DNA of 64,000 nucleotides. It comes from an uncultured Hoeflea sp. (GTDB lineage: Bacteria > Pseudomonadota > Alphaproteobacteria > Rhizobiales > Rhizobiaceae). Location of the stretch: positions 186,001 to 250,000 of the forward strand of contig NZ_CANMVK010000003.1 of NCBI RefSeq assembly GCF_947501405.1. The letters run 5' to 3'. The notes under the pieces are model-generated. The model was not told where the DNA came from. It saw only the letters and a list, made by a program, of their open reading frames with translations, and made no database searches. Every line of letters starts with the position of its first letter. Position 1 is the first letter of the stretch. Position numbers and translations under genes: made by a program. This document shows positions 23,232-34,000 of this stretch, one piece after another.

Positions 23232-23698
23232 CAGGCGCAGACGCAGGCGGGGCGACGACCGAACACGCCACCGCGATCGTGGTGGGGCAAACCGGCCTTC
23301 TGTTCATCGGCGCATCGGGCGCGGGCAAGAGCAGCACCGCCTTCGCCTGCCTGAATGCAGCGATAAGGCGCGGCTGGAACGCGGCGCTGATTGCGGATGA
23401 CCGCACCCGGCTGAATGCGCACAGCGGGCGTTTGATCGCCAGTTGCCCGGCGCCGCTTCGCGGCCTGATCGAAATTCGCGGAACTGGTCTTTTGCGGATG
23501 CGGCGTCTCGACCGCGCGGTGATGCATCTGGCCGTGGCGCCCGGCGAACCGTCAGCGGACTCCCGACTGCCGGCCGAGAGCGAAACCTTCGCCCACCAGG
23601 GGACCGAGCTGCCGCTTCTGCGCCTGTGGCGGAATGGCGCAGTTGATCCGTTATCGGCCTTGTGTGCGCTGCGGCCTGACTGTTTTTTCGGCAATTGA
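23228..23698 (+). CDS. hprK: HPr kinase/phosphorylase, short alphaproteobacterial form
   Basis: LLFIGASGAGKSSTAFACLNAAIRRGWNAALIADDRTRL; P-loop domain only. Confidence 0.88.
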   Translation: MTGADAGGATTEHATAIVVGQTGLLFIGASGAGKSSTAFACLNAAIRRGWNAALIADDRTRLNAHSGRLIASCPAPLRGLIEIRGTGLLRMRRLDRAVMHLAVAPGEPSADSRLPAESETFAHQGTELPLLRLWRNGAVDPLSALCALRPDCFFGN

Positions 23699-23854
23699 TC
23701 GGTTTCCCCGTAGCAATTGCCTGCTTTTCGACGTTTTTTGGCTTGAACTTCGCCATCATCTGTCCAAGATGATTTTTCGAGTTGTTCGCAAGTGCGAAGA
23801 CATCGGTTCGGCCTGAGGCTGGACCCGGACGCGCCACAGGCCGCTGGAGGCAAA

Positions 23855-24256
23855 ATGATCGGATTGGTGCTTGTCACCCATGGCAAGCTCGCTGAAGAGT
23901 TCCGGCATGCCCTGGAGCATGTGGTAGGGCCGCAAAGCGCGCTGGAAACCGTGTGCATCGGACCAGAAGACGATATGGATCAGCGCCGGATGGATATCGT
24001 CGGCGCCGTGTCGCGGGTCGAAAGCGGCCAGGGCGTGATCATTTTGACCGACATGTTCGGCGGCACCCCCTCAAACCTGTCGATTTCGGTGATGGATTCG
24101 GGCCGGATCGAGGTGATCGCCGGCGTCAATCTGCCGATGTTGATCAAGCTTGCGGGCGTTCGCGGCTCCAACGACATGCAGAGTTCGCTGGAACAGGCCC
24201 AGGATGCGGGCCGCAAATACATCAATGTCGCAAGCCGTCTGCTGACCGGAAAATGA
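23855..24256 (+). CDS. PTS sugar transporter subunit IIA (EIIA-Man type)
   Basis: MIGLVLVTHGKLAEEFRHALEHVVGPQ...GVIILTDMFGGTPSNLSISVM. Confidence 0.93.
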   Translation: MIGLVLVTHGKLAEEFRHALEHVVGPQSALETVCIGPEDDMDQRRMDIVGAVSRVESGQGVIILTDMFGGTPSNLSISVMDSGRIEVIAGVNLPMLIKLAGVRGSNDMQSSLEQAQDAGRKYINVASRLLTGK

Positions 24257-24540
24257 CCGCAAGTTCCGCCATGCTGTCGCGATCGCTGATGATCGTCAAC
24301 AAGCGCGGGCTGCATGCGCGCGCCTCGGCCCGCTTCGTCCAGACCGTGGGGGGATATGACGCTAAGGTCCGGGTGACGCGGGAAGGCTCGACCGTGGGCG
24401 GCACCTCGATCATGGGGCTGATGATGCTTGCGGCCAGCCCCGGTTGCTCGATCCTGGTGGAGGCCGAAGGCGACCAGGCCGAGCAGGTGCTTGACGCGCT
24501 TGAGGAGTTGGTGGCTGACCGGTTCGGCGAAGGCGAATAA
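24253..24540 (+). CDS. HPr family phosphocarrier protein
   Basis: IVNKRGLHARASARFVQTVGGYDAKVRVTREGSTVGGTSIMGLMMLAASPG. Confidence 0.95.
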   Translation: MTASSAMLSRSLMIVNKRGLHARASARFVQTVGGYDAKVRVTREGSTVGGTSIMGLMMLAASPGCSILVEAEGDQAEQVLDALEELVADRFGEGE

Positions 24541-24548
24541 GACCCAAC

Positions 24549-24568
24549 ACATAAAGACATCTTTATGT
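24549..24568. promoter_or_regulatory. Perfect 20-bp palindrome upstream of ahcY (candidate operator)
   Basis: ACATAAAGA-CA-TCTTTATGT, 9-bp perfect arms, 93 bp before the ahcY ATG. Confidence 0.6.
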
Positions 24569-24660
24569 CCTGTTGCCTGTCGCGGCGTTTCCTGCTAAGG
24601 CAGCGCCCACGTAAACACAGCCGGATCCGCCCGGAGCCGGCAAACCCGTGGGAAAACACT

Positions 24661-26058
24661 ATGACAGCACAAGATTATGTGGTCGCCGATATCTCGTTGG
24701 CCGATTTTGGCCGCAAGGAACTCGACATCGCCGAGACCGAGATGCCCGGCCTGATGGCGCTGCGCGAGGAATACGGCACGAGCCAGCCGCTCAAGGGCGC
24801 GCGGATCGCCGGATCGCTGCACATGACAATTCAGACGGCTGTGCTGATCGAGACGCTCAAGGCGCTGGGCGCGGATGTGCGCTGGGCCTCGTGCAACATC
24901 TATTCGACCCAGGACCATGCCGCCGCAGCCATTGCCGCGGGCGGCACGCCGGTGTTTGCGATCAAGGGCGAGACGCTCGAGGAATACTGGTCGTACACCG
25001 ACAAGATTTTCCAGTTCTCCGAAGGCACCTGCAACATGATCCTCGATGATGGCGGCGACGCCACCATGTATGTGCTGATCGGGGCACGGGTCGAGGAAGG
25101 CGAGACGGATCTGATCGAAACGCCGACATCGGAAGAAGAAGAATACCTGTTCGCGCAGATAAAGAAGCGGCTCAAGGAAAGCCCGGGCTGGTTCGTCAAG
25201 CAGCGCCACGCGATCAAGGGCGTCTCCGAAGAGACCACCACCGGCGTGCACCGGCTCTACAAGATGATGGAAAAGGGCCAGCTCCCCTTCCCGGCCTTCA
25301 ACGTCAATGATTCGGTGACCAAATCGAAATTCGACAACAAGTATGGCTGCAAGGAATCGCTGGTCGACGGCATTCGCCGCGCCACCGACACCATGATGGC
25401 CGGCAAGGTTGCCGTGGTCTGCGGCTATGGCGATGTCGGCAAGGGCTCGGCCGCGTCGCTAAGCGGCGCCGGCGCCCGGGTCAAGGTCACCGAGATCGAC
25501 CCGATCTGCGCGCTGCAGGCGGCGATGGACGGTTTTGAAGTGGTGACACTGGACGACGTGGTGAGCTCCGCCGACATCTTCATCACCACCACCGGCAACA
25601 AGGACGTGATCCGGCTTGAGCACATGCGCGACATGAAGGACATGGCGATCGTCGGCAATATCGGCCACTTCGACAACGAGATTCAGGTGGCGGCGCTGAA
25701 GAACCACAAATGGACCAACATCAAGGATCAGGTCGACATGGTCGAGATGCCCTCGGGCAACCGCATGATCCTTCTGAGCCAGGGCCGCCTGCTCAATCTG
25801 GGCAATGCCACCGGCCATCCGAGCTTCGTGATGTCGGCGTCGTTCACCAACCAGGTGCTCGCGCAGATGGAATTGTGGACCAAGGGCGACGACTACGACA
25901 ACAAGGTCTATGTGCTGCCCAAACACCTCGATGAGAAGGTGGCACGGCTGCATCTCGACAAGATTGGCGCCAAGCTGACCAGCCTTGAGCCCGAGCAGGC
26001 CGACTATATCGGCGTGACAGTCGAGGGTCCGTTCAAGCCGGAACACTACAGGTACTGA
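24661..26058 (+). CDS. ahcY: Adenosylhomocysteinase
   Basis: [39 protein letters not shown]...[41 protein letters not shown]-terminal PFKPEHYRY. Confidence 0.98.
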   Translation: MTAQDYVVADISLADFGRKELDIAETEMPGLMALREEYGTSQPLKGARIAGSLHMTIQTAVLIETLKALGADVRWASCNIYSTQDHAAAAIAAGGTPVFAIKGETLEEYWSYTDKIFQFSEGTCNMILDDGGDATMYVLIGARVEEGETDLIETPTSEEEEYLFAQIKKRLKESPGWFVKQRHAIKGVSEETTTGVHRLYKMMEKGQLPFPAFNVNDSVTKSKFDNKYGCKESLVDGIRRATDTMMAGKVAVVCGYGDVGKGSAASLSGAGARVKVTEIDPICALQAAMDGFEVVTLDDVVSSADIFITTTGNKDVIRLEHMRDMKDMAIVGNIGHFDNEIQVAALKNHKWTNIKDQVDMVEMPSGNRMILLSQGRLLNLGNATGHPSFVMSASFTNQVLAQMELWTKGDDYDNKVYVLPKHLDEKVARLHLDKIGAKLTSLEPEQADYIGVTVEGPFKPEHYRY

Positions 26059-26089
26059 TTTTCAGCCCACTACCCACAAGATATTGATG

Positions 26090-26124
26090 CCGCCTCCTTG
26101 ACAACAAGGAGGCGGTTTCTTTTT
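26090..26124 (+). terminator. Rho-independent terminator of ahcY
   Basis: CCGCCTCCTTG-ACA-CAAGGAGGCGG TTTCTTTTT. Confidence 0.85.
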
Positions 26125-26200
26125 GCGGCCTTTCCCCTTCACCGTGATTCGCGAAGCCTGTATGTTTTAAGCTGATGATTCGCTCTCGCGGTGTGGCGGC

Positions 26201-28795
26201 GTGACGGGTGGATCGGCGATGTCTTGTCAAACATGCGGCGAGGGGACGGACATGCCGGAGACGGCGGATTCACACGGACACTCTGAGAGGTCTGGTTCCG
26301 GGCGGGCTTTGGCGAGCGGCCTCAGACACAATTTTGGAAAACTCCTCTCGGGAACGATGCTTCTTGGAAGCGGCATGATCGCCTGTGCGACACAGGCGCT
26401 CGCGCAGACATCCGCGCCCGAACCGGCCGGCGGCTTTAACATCTCCTCTCTCGAAGTGGTCAATTTCGCCATGGTGATCGGCGCCATATCGGCGGCGATG
26501 ATTTCAGCAATCTGGCTGATCCGCGAGCGCGGCAAGATCGACACGGAAAACGCCGGCCTGCGCGCGGCACTGGCCGACGCCAACGCCCGGTTGTCGCGCT
26601 ATCAGGCGCTGATCGTGGATCGCGACCGGCAGATCGTGGTCTGGGACGGCGTCGGCATTCCCGCCGAGGTTCTCGGCAATTTGTCGCCGGAAACCGGTGC
26701 GCCGCAGCGCCCGGCGGAATTTCTTGCCTTCGGCCGCTGGCTGGAGGCGCGATCGGCGGCCGCACTTGACGAGGCGATAGACCGGCTGCGGGCCCAGGCT
26801 GAGCGGTTCGACCTTATTGTGGAAACCGTGCGCGGCCAGGTGATCGAAGCCCAGGGACGGGTGTCGGGCGGGCGCGCCTTCGTGCGCTTCGTGACGCTGT
26901 CCAATGTCCGCGCTGAACTGGCGGAACTGAAGACCGAGCGCGACCGCTTGATGGCATCGCTCGACACGTTCCAGGCACTGATGGACGTCATCGACATGCC
27001 GGTGTGGCTCAGAGGCCCGGACGCCAAATTGCTGTGGGTCAACAATGCCTATCTGCGCGCGGTGGAGACCGATGAGCGCAGCGATGCGCTTGATCGCGGC
27101 ATCGAACTGTTGGGCGTGGCCGCGCGGGAGAAGATCCGCGCATCGGCGACCCCGGAACGGCCCTTTCTCGACAAGGTCTCGACCGTTATCCACGGCCACC
27201 GCCGGTTCCTCGAAGTCGCCGATGTCAAGACCGTTGCCGGTCACGCCGGGCTGGCGCTGGATGTCTCGGTGGAAGAAGATCTGCGCGAGGAGCTTCAACG
27301 AACGATCCGGAGCCATGCGGAAACGCTTGATCATCTGGCGACGCCGGTGGCCATCTTCGACCGCGACCAGCGGCTGCAGTTTCACAATCAGGCCTTTCAG
27401 CAGCTTTGGGAACTCGACACGCCGTTCCTGGCGCGGCGGCCGGACAATGGCGAGTTTCTCGAGCGGCTTCGCACCGATGGCAAGCTGCCCGAGCCGCATG
27501 CCTGGCGCGACTGGAAGGAGCAGGTGCTGTCGGTCTACCGCTCGGTCGATGCAACACCGCATCTTTGGCACCTGCCGGACGGTCAGACGCTCAATGTCTT
27601 TGCCAACGCCCACCCGCAGGGCGGCGTAACCTGGGTGTTCGAGAATCTGACCGAAAAGGTCGATCTGGAGACCAAGTACAACACGCTTGTGCAGGTGCAG
27701 GGCGAAACCATCGATCACCTTGCCGAAGGCGTCGCTGTGTTCGGTCCCGACGGCAAAATCCGGCTGTCCAATCCGTCTTTCCGCGCTTTGTGGGGCCTGA
27801 ACGAGGAGGATGTGGCGCCCGGCGTTCACATTCGTGACATTGCCGCGGCCTGCGAGCCTTCCCATGGTGAACCCGATGGCTGGAAACTGTTCGCCGGCGA
27901 AATCACCTCCTTTGAGGAAGAACGCCGCAGCCGCGAGGGCCGCATCGAGCTCGCCACCGGTCTGATTCTCGATTACGCCACGGTGCCGCTTCCCAACGGC
28001 CAAACCATGATCGCCTTTGTCAATGTGACCGACAGCGTTGGCGCCGAGCGTATGCTGACCGAGAAGAATGAGGCGCTGCGAAAGGCCGATGCGCTCAAGA
28101 ATGATTTCGTTCAGCACGTCTCCTATGAATTGCGGTCGCCGCTGACCAACATTATCGGTTTCACCGACCTGCTCAAGACACCGGGCATTGGCGATCTCAA
28201 TGAGCGCCAGACCGAATATCTCGACCATATCTCGACATCGTCTTCGGTGTTGCTGACCATCGTCAACGATATTCTCGATCTGGCCACCGTCGACGCCGGG
28301 ATCATGCGGCTTGACGCCGGCGTGGTGGACATCGCGCGGCTGTTTGCCGACGCCGCGGAGCAGATCTCCGATCGTCTCAAGGAAAACGACCTGAAACTGG
28401 AGATCGACACGGCTCAGGCGCCAGCCGAGATGATCGGCGATTATCAGCGGCTCAAGCAGATCCTGTTCAAACTGCTGATGAATGCCGCCAATTTTGCGCC
28501 TGACGGCACAGTGGTGCAGCTCGGCTGCATCCGAGATGGGGACAGCATCATCTTCTCGGTAGCGGATTCGGGCCCGGGGATTCCCGAAGAGGCGCGCCAG
28601 GATGTGTTCGCCCGGTTCGAGACCCATGGCCAGAGCGGCCGCCGGCGCGGTGCGGGCCTGGGGCTATCGATCGTCCAGAGCTTTGTCGGCCTGCACGATG
28701 GCGATGTCTCGGTAGAAAGTGGCGAAGGCGGCGGTGCGAAGATCCTGTGCAGGTTTCCCGCCGACCGGCCGCTGGCGCGCGACGCGGCAGAGTGA
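26201..28795 (+). CDS. divL: DivL-like PAS-domain tyrosine pseudokinase (cell-cycle regulator)
   Basis: N-terminal TMs, PAS repeats, HisKA/HATPase domains with Tyr replacing the phospho-acceptor His (FVQHVSYELRSPLTNIIGF; TAT at 28124..28126). Start may be 26252. Confidence 0.88.
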   Translation: MTGGSAMSCQTCGEGTDMPETADSHGHSERSGSGRALASGLRHNFGKLLSGTMLLGSGMIACATQALAQTSAPEPAGGFNISSLEVVNFAMVIGAISAAMISAIWLIRERGKIDTENAGLRAALADANARLSRYQALIVDRDRQIVVWDGVGIPAEVLGNLSPETGAPQRPAEFLAFGRWLEARSAAALDEAIDRLRAQAERFDLIVETVRGQVIEAQGRVSGGRAFVRFVTLSNVRAELAELKTERDRLMASLDTFQALMDVIDMPVWLRGPDAKLLWVNNAYLRAVETDERSDALDRGIELLGVAAREKIRASATPERPFLDKVSTVIHGHRRFLEVADVKTVAGHAGLALDVSVEEDLREELQRTIRSHAETLDHLATPVAIFDRDQRLQFHNQAFQQLWELDTPFLARRPDNGEFLERLRTDGKLPEPHAWRDWKEQVLSVYRSVDATPHLWHLPDGQTLNVFANAHPQGGVTWVFENLTEKVDLETKYNTLVQVQGETIDHLAEGVAVFGPDGKIRLSNPSFRALWGLNEEDVAPGVHIRDIAAACEPSHGEPDGWKLFAGEITSFEEERRSREGRIELATGLILDYATVPLPNGQTMIAFVNVTDSVGAERMLTEKNEALRKADALKNDFVQHVSYELRSPLTNIIGFTDLLKTPGIGDLNERQTEYLDHISTSSSVLLTIVNDILDLATVDAGIMRLDAGVVDIARLFADAAEQISDRLKENDLKLEIDTAQAPAEMIGDYQRLKQILFKLLMNAANFAPDGTVVQLGCIRDGDSIIFSVADSGPGIPEEARQDVFARFETHGQSGRRRGAGLGLSIVQSFVGLHDGDVSVESGEGGGAKILCRFPADRPLARDAAE

Positions 28796-28801
28796 GCCCC
28801 G

Positions 28802-30310
28802 GTGCAAGCCGAACCCCTGACCATCGACCTTGCCGATCTGGCCGCCACCACCCGGCTGGCTGAAGATCTGGCGCTGGCGCTCAGGCCCGGAGATTGCATC
28901 TGCCTGTCGGGTGATCTGGGCGCAGGCAAATCCACCTTCGCCCGCGCCGTGATTCGCGCGATCGCCGACGATATGGATCTCGAGGCGCCAAGCCCGACCT
29001 TCACGCTGGTGCAGAGCTATGCCTTGCGCCTGCCACTGGCGCATATCGACCTCTACCGTATCGGATCGCCGGAGGAGATTGAGGAGCTCGGTCTCGAGGA
29101 CGCTTTGAGCGGTGGCTCGGCACTGATCGAATGGCCCGAACGGGCGCTCGACGCGCTGCCCGAAACACGGGTGATGATGCGGTTCGAGGGACTGGGCGCT
29201 GCCCGAACCGTCAAGATTTCGGGGCCTGAGGAATTCGTCGACAGGCTCAACCGGTCACTCGACGCGCGACATTTCATGGATCAGGCCGGATATCCCGCTG
29301 CGGTTCGGCGGCATCTTCAGGGCGACGCTTCTTCGCGGACCTATGAGAGTGTGCGCGCGCCGGACCGGGATCCGGTGATCTTGATGGATTCGCCGCACAG
29401 GCCCGATGGCGCGCCGATCCGGGACGGGTTGCCCTATTCGCGCATCGCGCATCTTGCCGAGGACGTAACGCCATTTGTGGCCATTTCCGGCTGGTTGCGC
29501 GAACAGGGTTTTGCCGCGCCGGCGGTGCTGGCGCAGGATCTCGAGGCCGGTTTTCTGCTGGTTGAGCATCTGGGCACGGCAGGCGTTCTCGATGAGCGCA
29601 ACGCACCCGATCCGCTGCGTTACCAGATCGCTATCGACTGTCTGGCGGCGCTGCATGCGACGGAGCCGCCCAGGACATTGCAAGTCGAGGACCGGGCGCA
29701 CCATGTGCCCGCCTACGATGCCCGGGCGATGCAGATCGAGGTCGAGTTGCTAACCGACTGGTACCTGCCCTGGAGGCGCGGTTCTGATGTGCCGGCATCG
29801 GAGCGGCAGGCCTATCTCGATCACTGGCAGGCCCTTTTTTTCAAACTTGAAACCGCCGAGAACGCGCTGGTCCTGCGCGATTATCATTCGCCCAATCTGA
29901 TCTGGCGCGATGAGCGCGCCGGGCTCGACCGTCTCGGCCTGATCGATTTTCAGGATGCGATGATCGGCCCGTCCGCCTATGACGTGGCCTCCCTGTGTCA
30001 GGATGCACGGGTCACCGTCAGCAATGATCTCGCCACCGATTTGCTGGCGCGCTATGTCGCTGCCCGGCGCGGACAGGATGAAAACTTCGACGAGACGGCG
30101 TTTTATGAAACCTACGCCATCATGGCGGCGCAGCGCGCAACCAAGATCCTGGGTATCTTCGTGCGGCTCAATCAGCGTGACGGCAAACCGGGCTATCTCA
30201 GACACCTGCCGCGCCTCGAGACCTATCTCGCCCGTTCACTGCAGCATCCGGCGCTTCACCCCTTGCGCTCCTGGTTCGCAAAGGCTGGTATCGGGCAAAT
30301 CGAATCATAG
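28802..30310 (+). CDS. TsaE (tRNA t6A ATPase) fused to AmgK-like sugar kinase/aminoglycoside phosphotransferase
   Basis: N-term CLSGDLGAGKSTFARAVIRAIADDMDLEAPSPTFTLVQSY (TsaE); C-term LVLRDYHSPNLIWRDERAGLDRLGLIDFQDAMIGPSAYDVASLCQDAR (APH/AmgK). GTG start. Confidence 0.92.
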   Translation: MQAEPLTIDLADLAATTRLAEDLALALRPGDCICLSGDLGAGKSTFARAVIRAIADDMDLEAPSPTFTLVQSYALRLPLAHIDLYRIGSPEEIEELGLEDALSGGSALIEWPERALDALPETRVMMRFEGLGAARTVKISGPEEFVDRLNRSLDARHFMDQAGYPAAVRRHLQGDASSRTYESVRAPDRDPVILMDSPHRPDGAPIRDGLPYSRIAHLAEDVTPFVAISGWLREQGFAAPAVLAQDLEAGFLLVEHLGTAGVLDERNAPDPLRYQIAIDCLAALHATEPPRTLQVEDRAHHVPAYDARAMQIEVELLTDWYLPWRRGSDVPASERQAYLDHWQALFFKLETAENALVLRDYHSPNLIWRDERAGLDRLGLIDFQDAMIGPSAYDVASLCQDARVTVSNDLATDLLARYVAARRGQDENFDETAFYETYAIMAAQRATKILGIFVRLNQRDGKPGYLRHLPRLETYLARSLQHPALHPLRSWFAKAGIGQIES

Positions 30311-30340
30311 GCCGAATCCTCAAACCGGGCCACGCGCACG

Positions 30341-31075
30341 ATGACCATCACCTCCGCCATGATCCTGGCTGCCGGCCTGGGCACCCGCATGCGGCCAATC
30401 ACCGAAACCCGGCCCAAGCCGCTGGTCGAAGTGGCCGGTAAGCCGTTGATCGCCTATGCGCTGGAGGCGCTGAGCCGCGCTGGCGTGCGCAACATCGTCG
30501 TCAATGTGCATTACCTCGCGCCTATGCTTGTCGAATGGCTTAAAGCCTGGCCCGGCGCCGAAATCACCATTTCCGATGAAACCGAGGCCTTGCTGGATTC
30601 GGGCGGCGGCGTCGCCCGGGCGCTGCCGCTGCTCGGTCAGGATCCGTTTCTGGTTTTGAACGCAGACACGTTCTGGATTGAGGAACCCGGCAGCGGTCTG
30701 GACAATTTGTCGATGATGATCGACCGGTTTGATCGCGAGCGGATGGATATTTTGATGATGTCCGCGCGGCCCGATCAGGCCACCGGGCATGAGGGAGCCG
30801 GGGATTTCGTTGTCGGGGCGGACAACAGGCTGCAACGCTATCGCGGTCAAGGCGAACCGGTGATCTATGCCGGTGCACTGGCGCTTGATCCGCGCCTTCT
30901 GAGGCAACAAACGGACGCCCGGTTCTCGCTCAATCGCTGCTTCGATACGGCAATCGGCGCGGGGCGGCTTTTCGCTGCGCCAATGCGCGGTCACTGGTTG
31001 ACCGTTGGCACGCCGCAGGCAATCGGCGAGGCCGAGGAGGCCATGGCGGGCTATCTGAGCAGCCAGGCATCATGA
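30341..31075 (+). CDS. Nucleotidyltransferase, MurU-like (N-acetylmuramate-1-P uridylyltransferase)
   Basis: AMILAAGLGTRMRPITETRPKPLVEVAGKPLIAYALEAL; directly after the AmgK domain. Confidence 0.85.
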   Translation: MTITSAMILAAGLGTRMRPITETRPKPLVEVAGKPLIAYALEALSRAGVRNIVVNVHYLAPMLVEWLKAWPGAEITISDETEALLDSGGGVARALPLLGQDPFLVLNADTFWIEEPGSGLDNLSMMIDRFDRERMDILMMSARPDQATGHEGAGDFVVGADNRLQRYRGQGEPVIYAGALALDPRLLRQQTDARFSLNRCFDTAIGAGRLFAAPMRGHWLTVGTPQAIGEAEEAMAGYLSSQAS

Positions 31076-34000
31076 GCCGGGCCCGGCCGCGGTTGATGAC
31101 AATTGCGCCAGGTGCGCCGTTTCTGCCGGTGCTGGCTGAAAAGATTCTCGCTGGTGAACTCATTTCCGGGCTCGGCTATCGTGCTGACGATCCGCTGTCG
31201 CTGGCCCGCGCCACCATTTTCGTTCCCACGCGCCGCGCGGCGCGGGCGTTGCGCTCGGAGCTGACCGATCAGATTGGCGCGGGCTCTGCGATCCTGCCGG
31301 TGATCCGCCCGCTGGGGGAAACCGACGAGGATTCAGGTTTTTTCGACCCTTCCGATCCGTCCACCCTGACGCTTGATCCGCCAATCACCAACACCGCTGC
31401 AGTGTTGCGCCTGGCGGATCTGGTGCTCGCCTGGAAGCAGGCGTTGCCGCAGGCTGTTCGTGATCATCTGGGCGGCGCGGCCCTGGTGGCGCCGGCCAAT
31501 CCGGCGGATGCGATCTGGCTGGGCAGCAGCCTGTTCGAACTTATTCAGGCGGTGGAAAGCGAGGAGCGCGATTTCGCCGATCAGGATGGCGCGGTGACTG
31601 CGGATCTTCAACACTGGTGGCAGCTGACCCGGGAGTTTCTGGCAATCGCGCGCGATTACTGGCCGGCTTTGCTGAACGAAATCTCCCGTTCAAGCCCTGC
31701 ACGCCATCATGATGCAATGATCGACATTTTCACCCGGACGCTGATTTCGAGTTCGAAAGACCGCCCGGTGATCGTCGCCGGATCGACCGGCACGCGGCCG
31801 TCGACCGCGCGGCTGATCGCGGCGGTGGCGAATCTGCCCCATGGCGCGGTGGTGCTGCCGGGTCTCGACCACTCGATGCGGGAATCGCACTGGCAAAGCC
31901 TCGCCGCTGCCGCCGGTGCCTCCACGGAAGACCCGGCAATGTCTGACGCCGCCATTCGCAGCCATCCGCAATATGGTCTGATGCGATTGATCCAGAGCTG
32001 CGGGCTTGGGGTAAGTGATCTCAAGGACATCCCTGAAATTGGCCGTCTCGACCCGGAGATGGAAATCCGGCGCGGCGCGGTCTCGGCAGCCCTGCTTCCC
32101 GCCGCGGCCACCGACGCCTGGGGCGAGACCGGATTTTTGCCCAAACCCGACGCGCTCTCCGCGGCCTTCAAACAGGTCAGCCTGATTGAGGCTGCCAATG
32201 AACGCGAGGAAGCCGCAGCGCTTGCTGCAGCAATGCGGCAGGCGCTCGAACCGCGCCCGGGCGCACCCGAACCTTCGGCGGCGCTGGTGACGCCTGATCG
32301 CAACCTCGCCCGGCGGGTGATCACCGAACTCAAACGCTACGGCATCGAGGCCAATGATTCGGCCGGAGCGCCCCTGATGGCGAGCCCGCAGGGCGGGTTG
32401 GCGCGGCTTGCGGCCCATGTCGCTTTCGCGCCCGGTGATGCGGTGGCGATCGCGGCGCTGATCAAGCATCCGCTGGCGCGCTTCGGGCTGGACCGCAAGG
32501 CCGCCCACCGCGGGGCAGGACTGGTCGAACGCATCGCCTTGCGCGGCGGCAGCGGCGAAGCGGATATCGACCAGCTCGAAGCGCTGGTTGCGGAACGCGA
32601 AGCATCGCGGCTCGACCGCCACGCGGCCCAGTGGCTGTCACGGATTTCCGATGAAGATGCGGCGCTGGCGCGTGATGTGGCCCGGCGGGCCATGCAGGCG
32701 CTGATGCCGCTGACCTCGGTGCTCAGTCCGGCACCCGGATCTGCCGCTCCGGCCATCGGCCAGTATGCGGAACGGACAGCCAGCGCGCTGGAGGCCATTT
32801 GCACGGACGCTGACGGCAGTCTTGGTACGTTGTGGAGCGACGAGGCCGGGGAGAGCCTGGCGAGCCTGCTGCTTGAGACGCGTGACAGTGGCGCGGCGCT
32901 GGCGCTCGCCGGCCATGAGTGGATCGGGGCGCTGGACGCGCTGCTGGCGGGTCGCATGGTCAAGCCGCGCGCCGGCGGTCATCCCCGGGCCTTTGTCTGG
33001 GGCGCGCTGGAGGCACGGCTGCAACCCGTCGACACAATCCTGATGGGGGCGCTCAATGAGGGCGTCTGGCCGCAGGCGGGGACGGAGGATCCGTTCCTTT
33101 CGCGGTCGATGAAGGCGGCGATCGGGCTGGAACCGCCGGAGCGACGCATTGGCCAAGCCGCGCATGATTTCCAGATGGCGATGGGCGCGCCAAAGCTGGT
33201 TCTGTCGCGTGCGCTGCGCTCGGGCAAGGCGCCGACTGTGGCTTCGAGATGGCTGCAACGGCTGCTCGCGGTGACCGGACCCGAGACTTCGAACGCTGTG
33301 GGTGCCCGCGGTGAGGCGATGCTGGACCATGTCCGTGCGCTTGATCTCGGACCGGCGACCGCCCCCGCCGCGCGTCCCGAACCACGGCCGCCCGCTGCCG
33401 CGCAGCCGCAGCGCTACTCCTTCTCCGAAGTCAGCAAGCTGCGGCGCGATCCCTACGCCATCTATGCGCAGCGCGTGCTTGGCCTTGATCCGCTTGACCC
33501 CTTCCTGGCCGATCCCGGCCCACGCGAGCGCGGCACGCTTTATCACGCCATTCTCGAGGCCTTCATCTCGACCATCGGGCCTGACGCGCGCACGCTGGCA
33601 GCGCTCAACCGGATCGCAGCGGAGCATTTCCTGACGGCCCGGCTGCCCGACGCCACCCGGTTGATCTGGCAATCGCGTTTTGCCGGGGCGGCCGAAAAAA
33701 TCGTCACCTGGGAGCAGGAAACCTCCGGTCAGCGGGTTCGTTCACTGGTCGAGCAGCGCGCCGGTCTGGACCTGCCCGCAGCCGGCATCCGATTGACCGG
33801 GCTTGCCGACCGCATCGATCTATGCCGTGACGGAACCGCCTGGATCATCGATTACAAGACCGGCGGCGCGCCATCGCGGAAAGAGGCGCGCAGCCTGCTC
33901 GATCCGCAATTGGCGCTGGAGGCCCACGCCTTGCGCCAGGGCGGTTTTGCGGGGCTCGACAAGACCCGGCCGTCGGCCTTGCTCTACCTGCGGCTGACCG

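Noticed and set aside
23228-23698. Short HprK as a truncated pseudogene
   Set aside because: Alphaproteobacterial HprK normally lacks the N-terminal domain; the P-loop is intact and the gene is in its usual chvG-hprK-EIIA-HPr context.
24541-24660. SAH riboswitch in the ahcY leader
   Set aside because: No arrangement matching the known SAH riboswitch could be recognised by eye; the visible signal is a DNA palindrome better suited to a protein operator. A covariance-model search would settle it.
26504-28627. 707-aa minus-strand ORF antisense to divL
   Set aside because: Shadow ORF of a high-GC gene; the plus strand encodes clear PAS/HisKA/HATPase domains.
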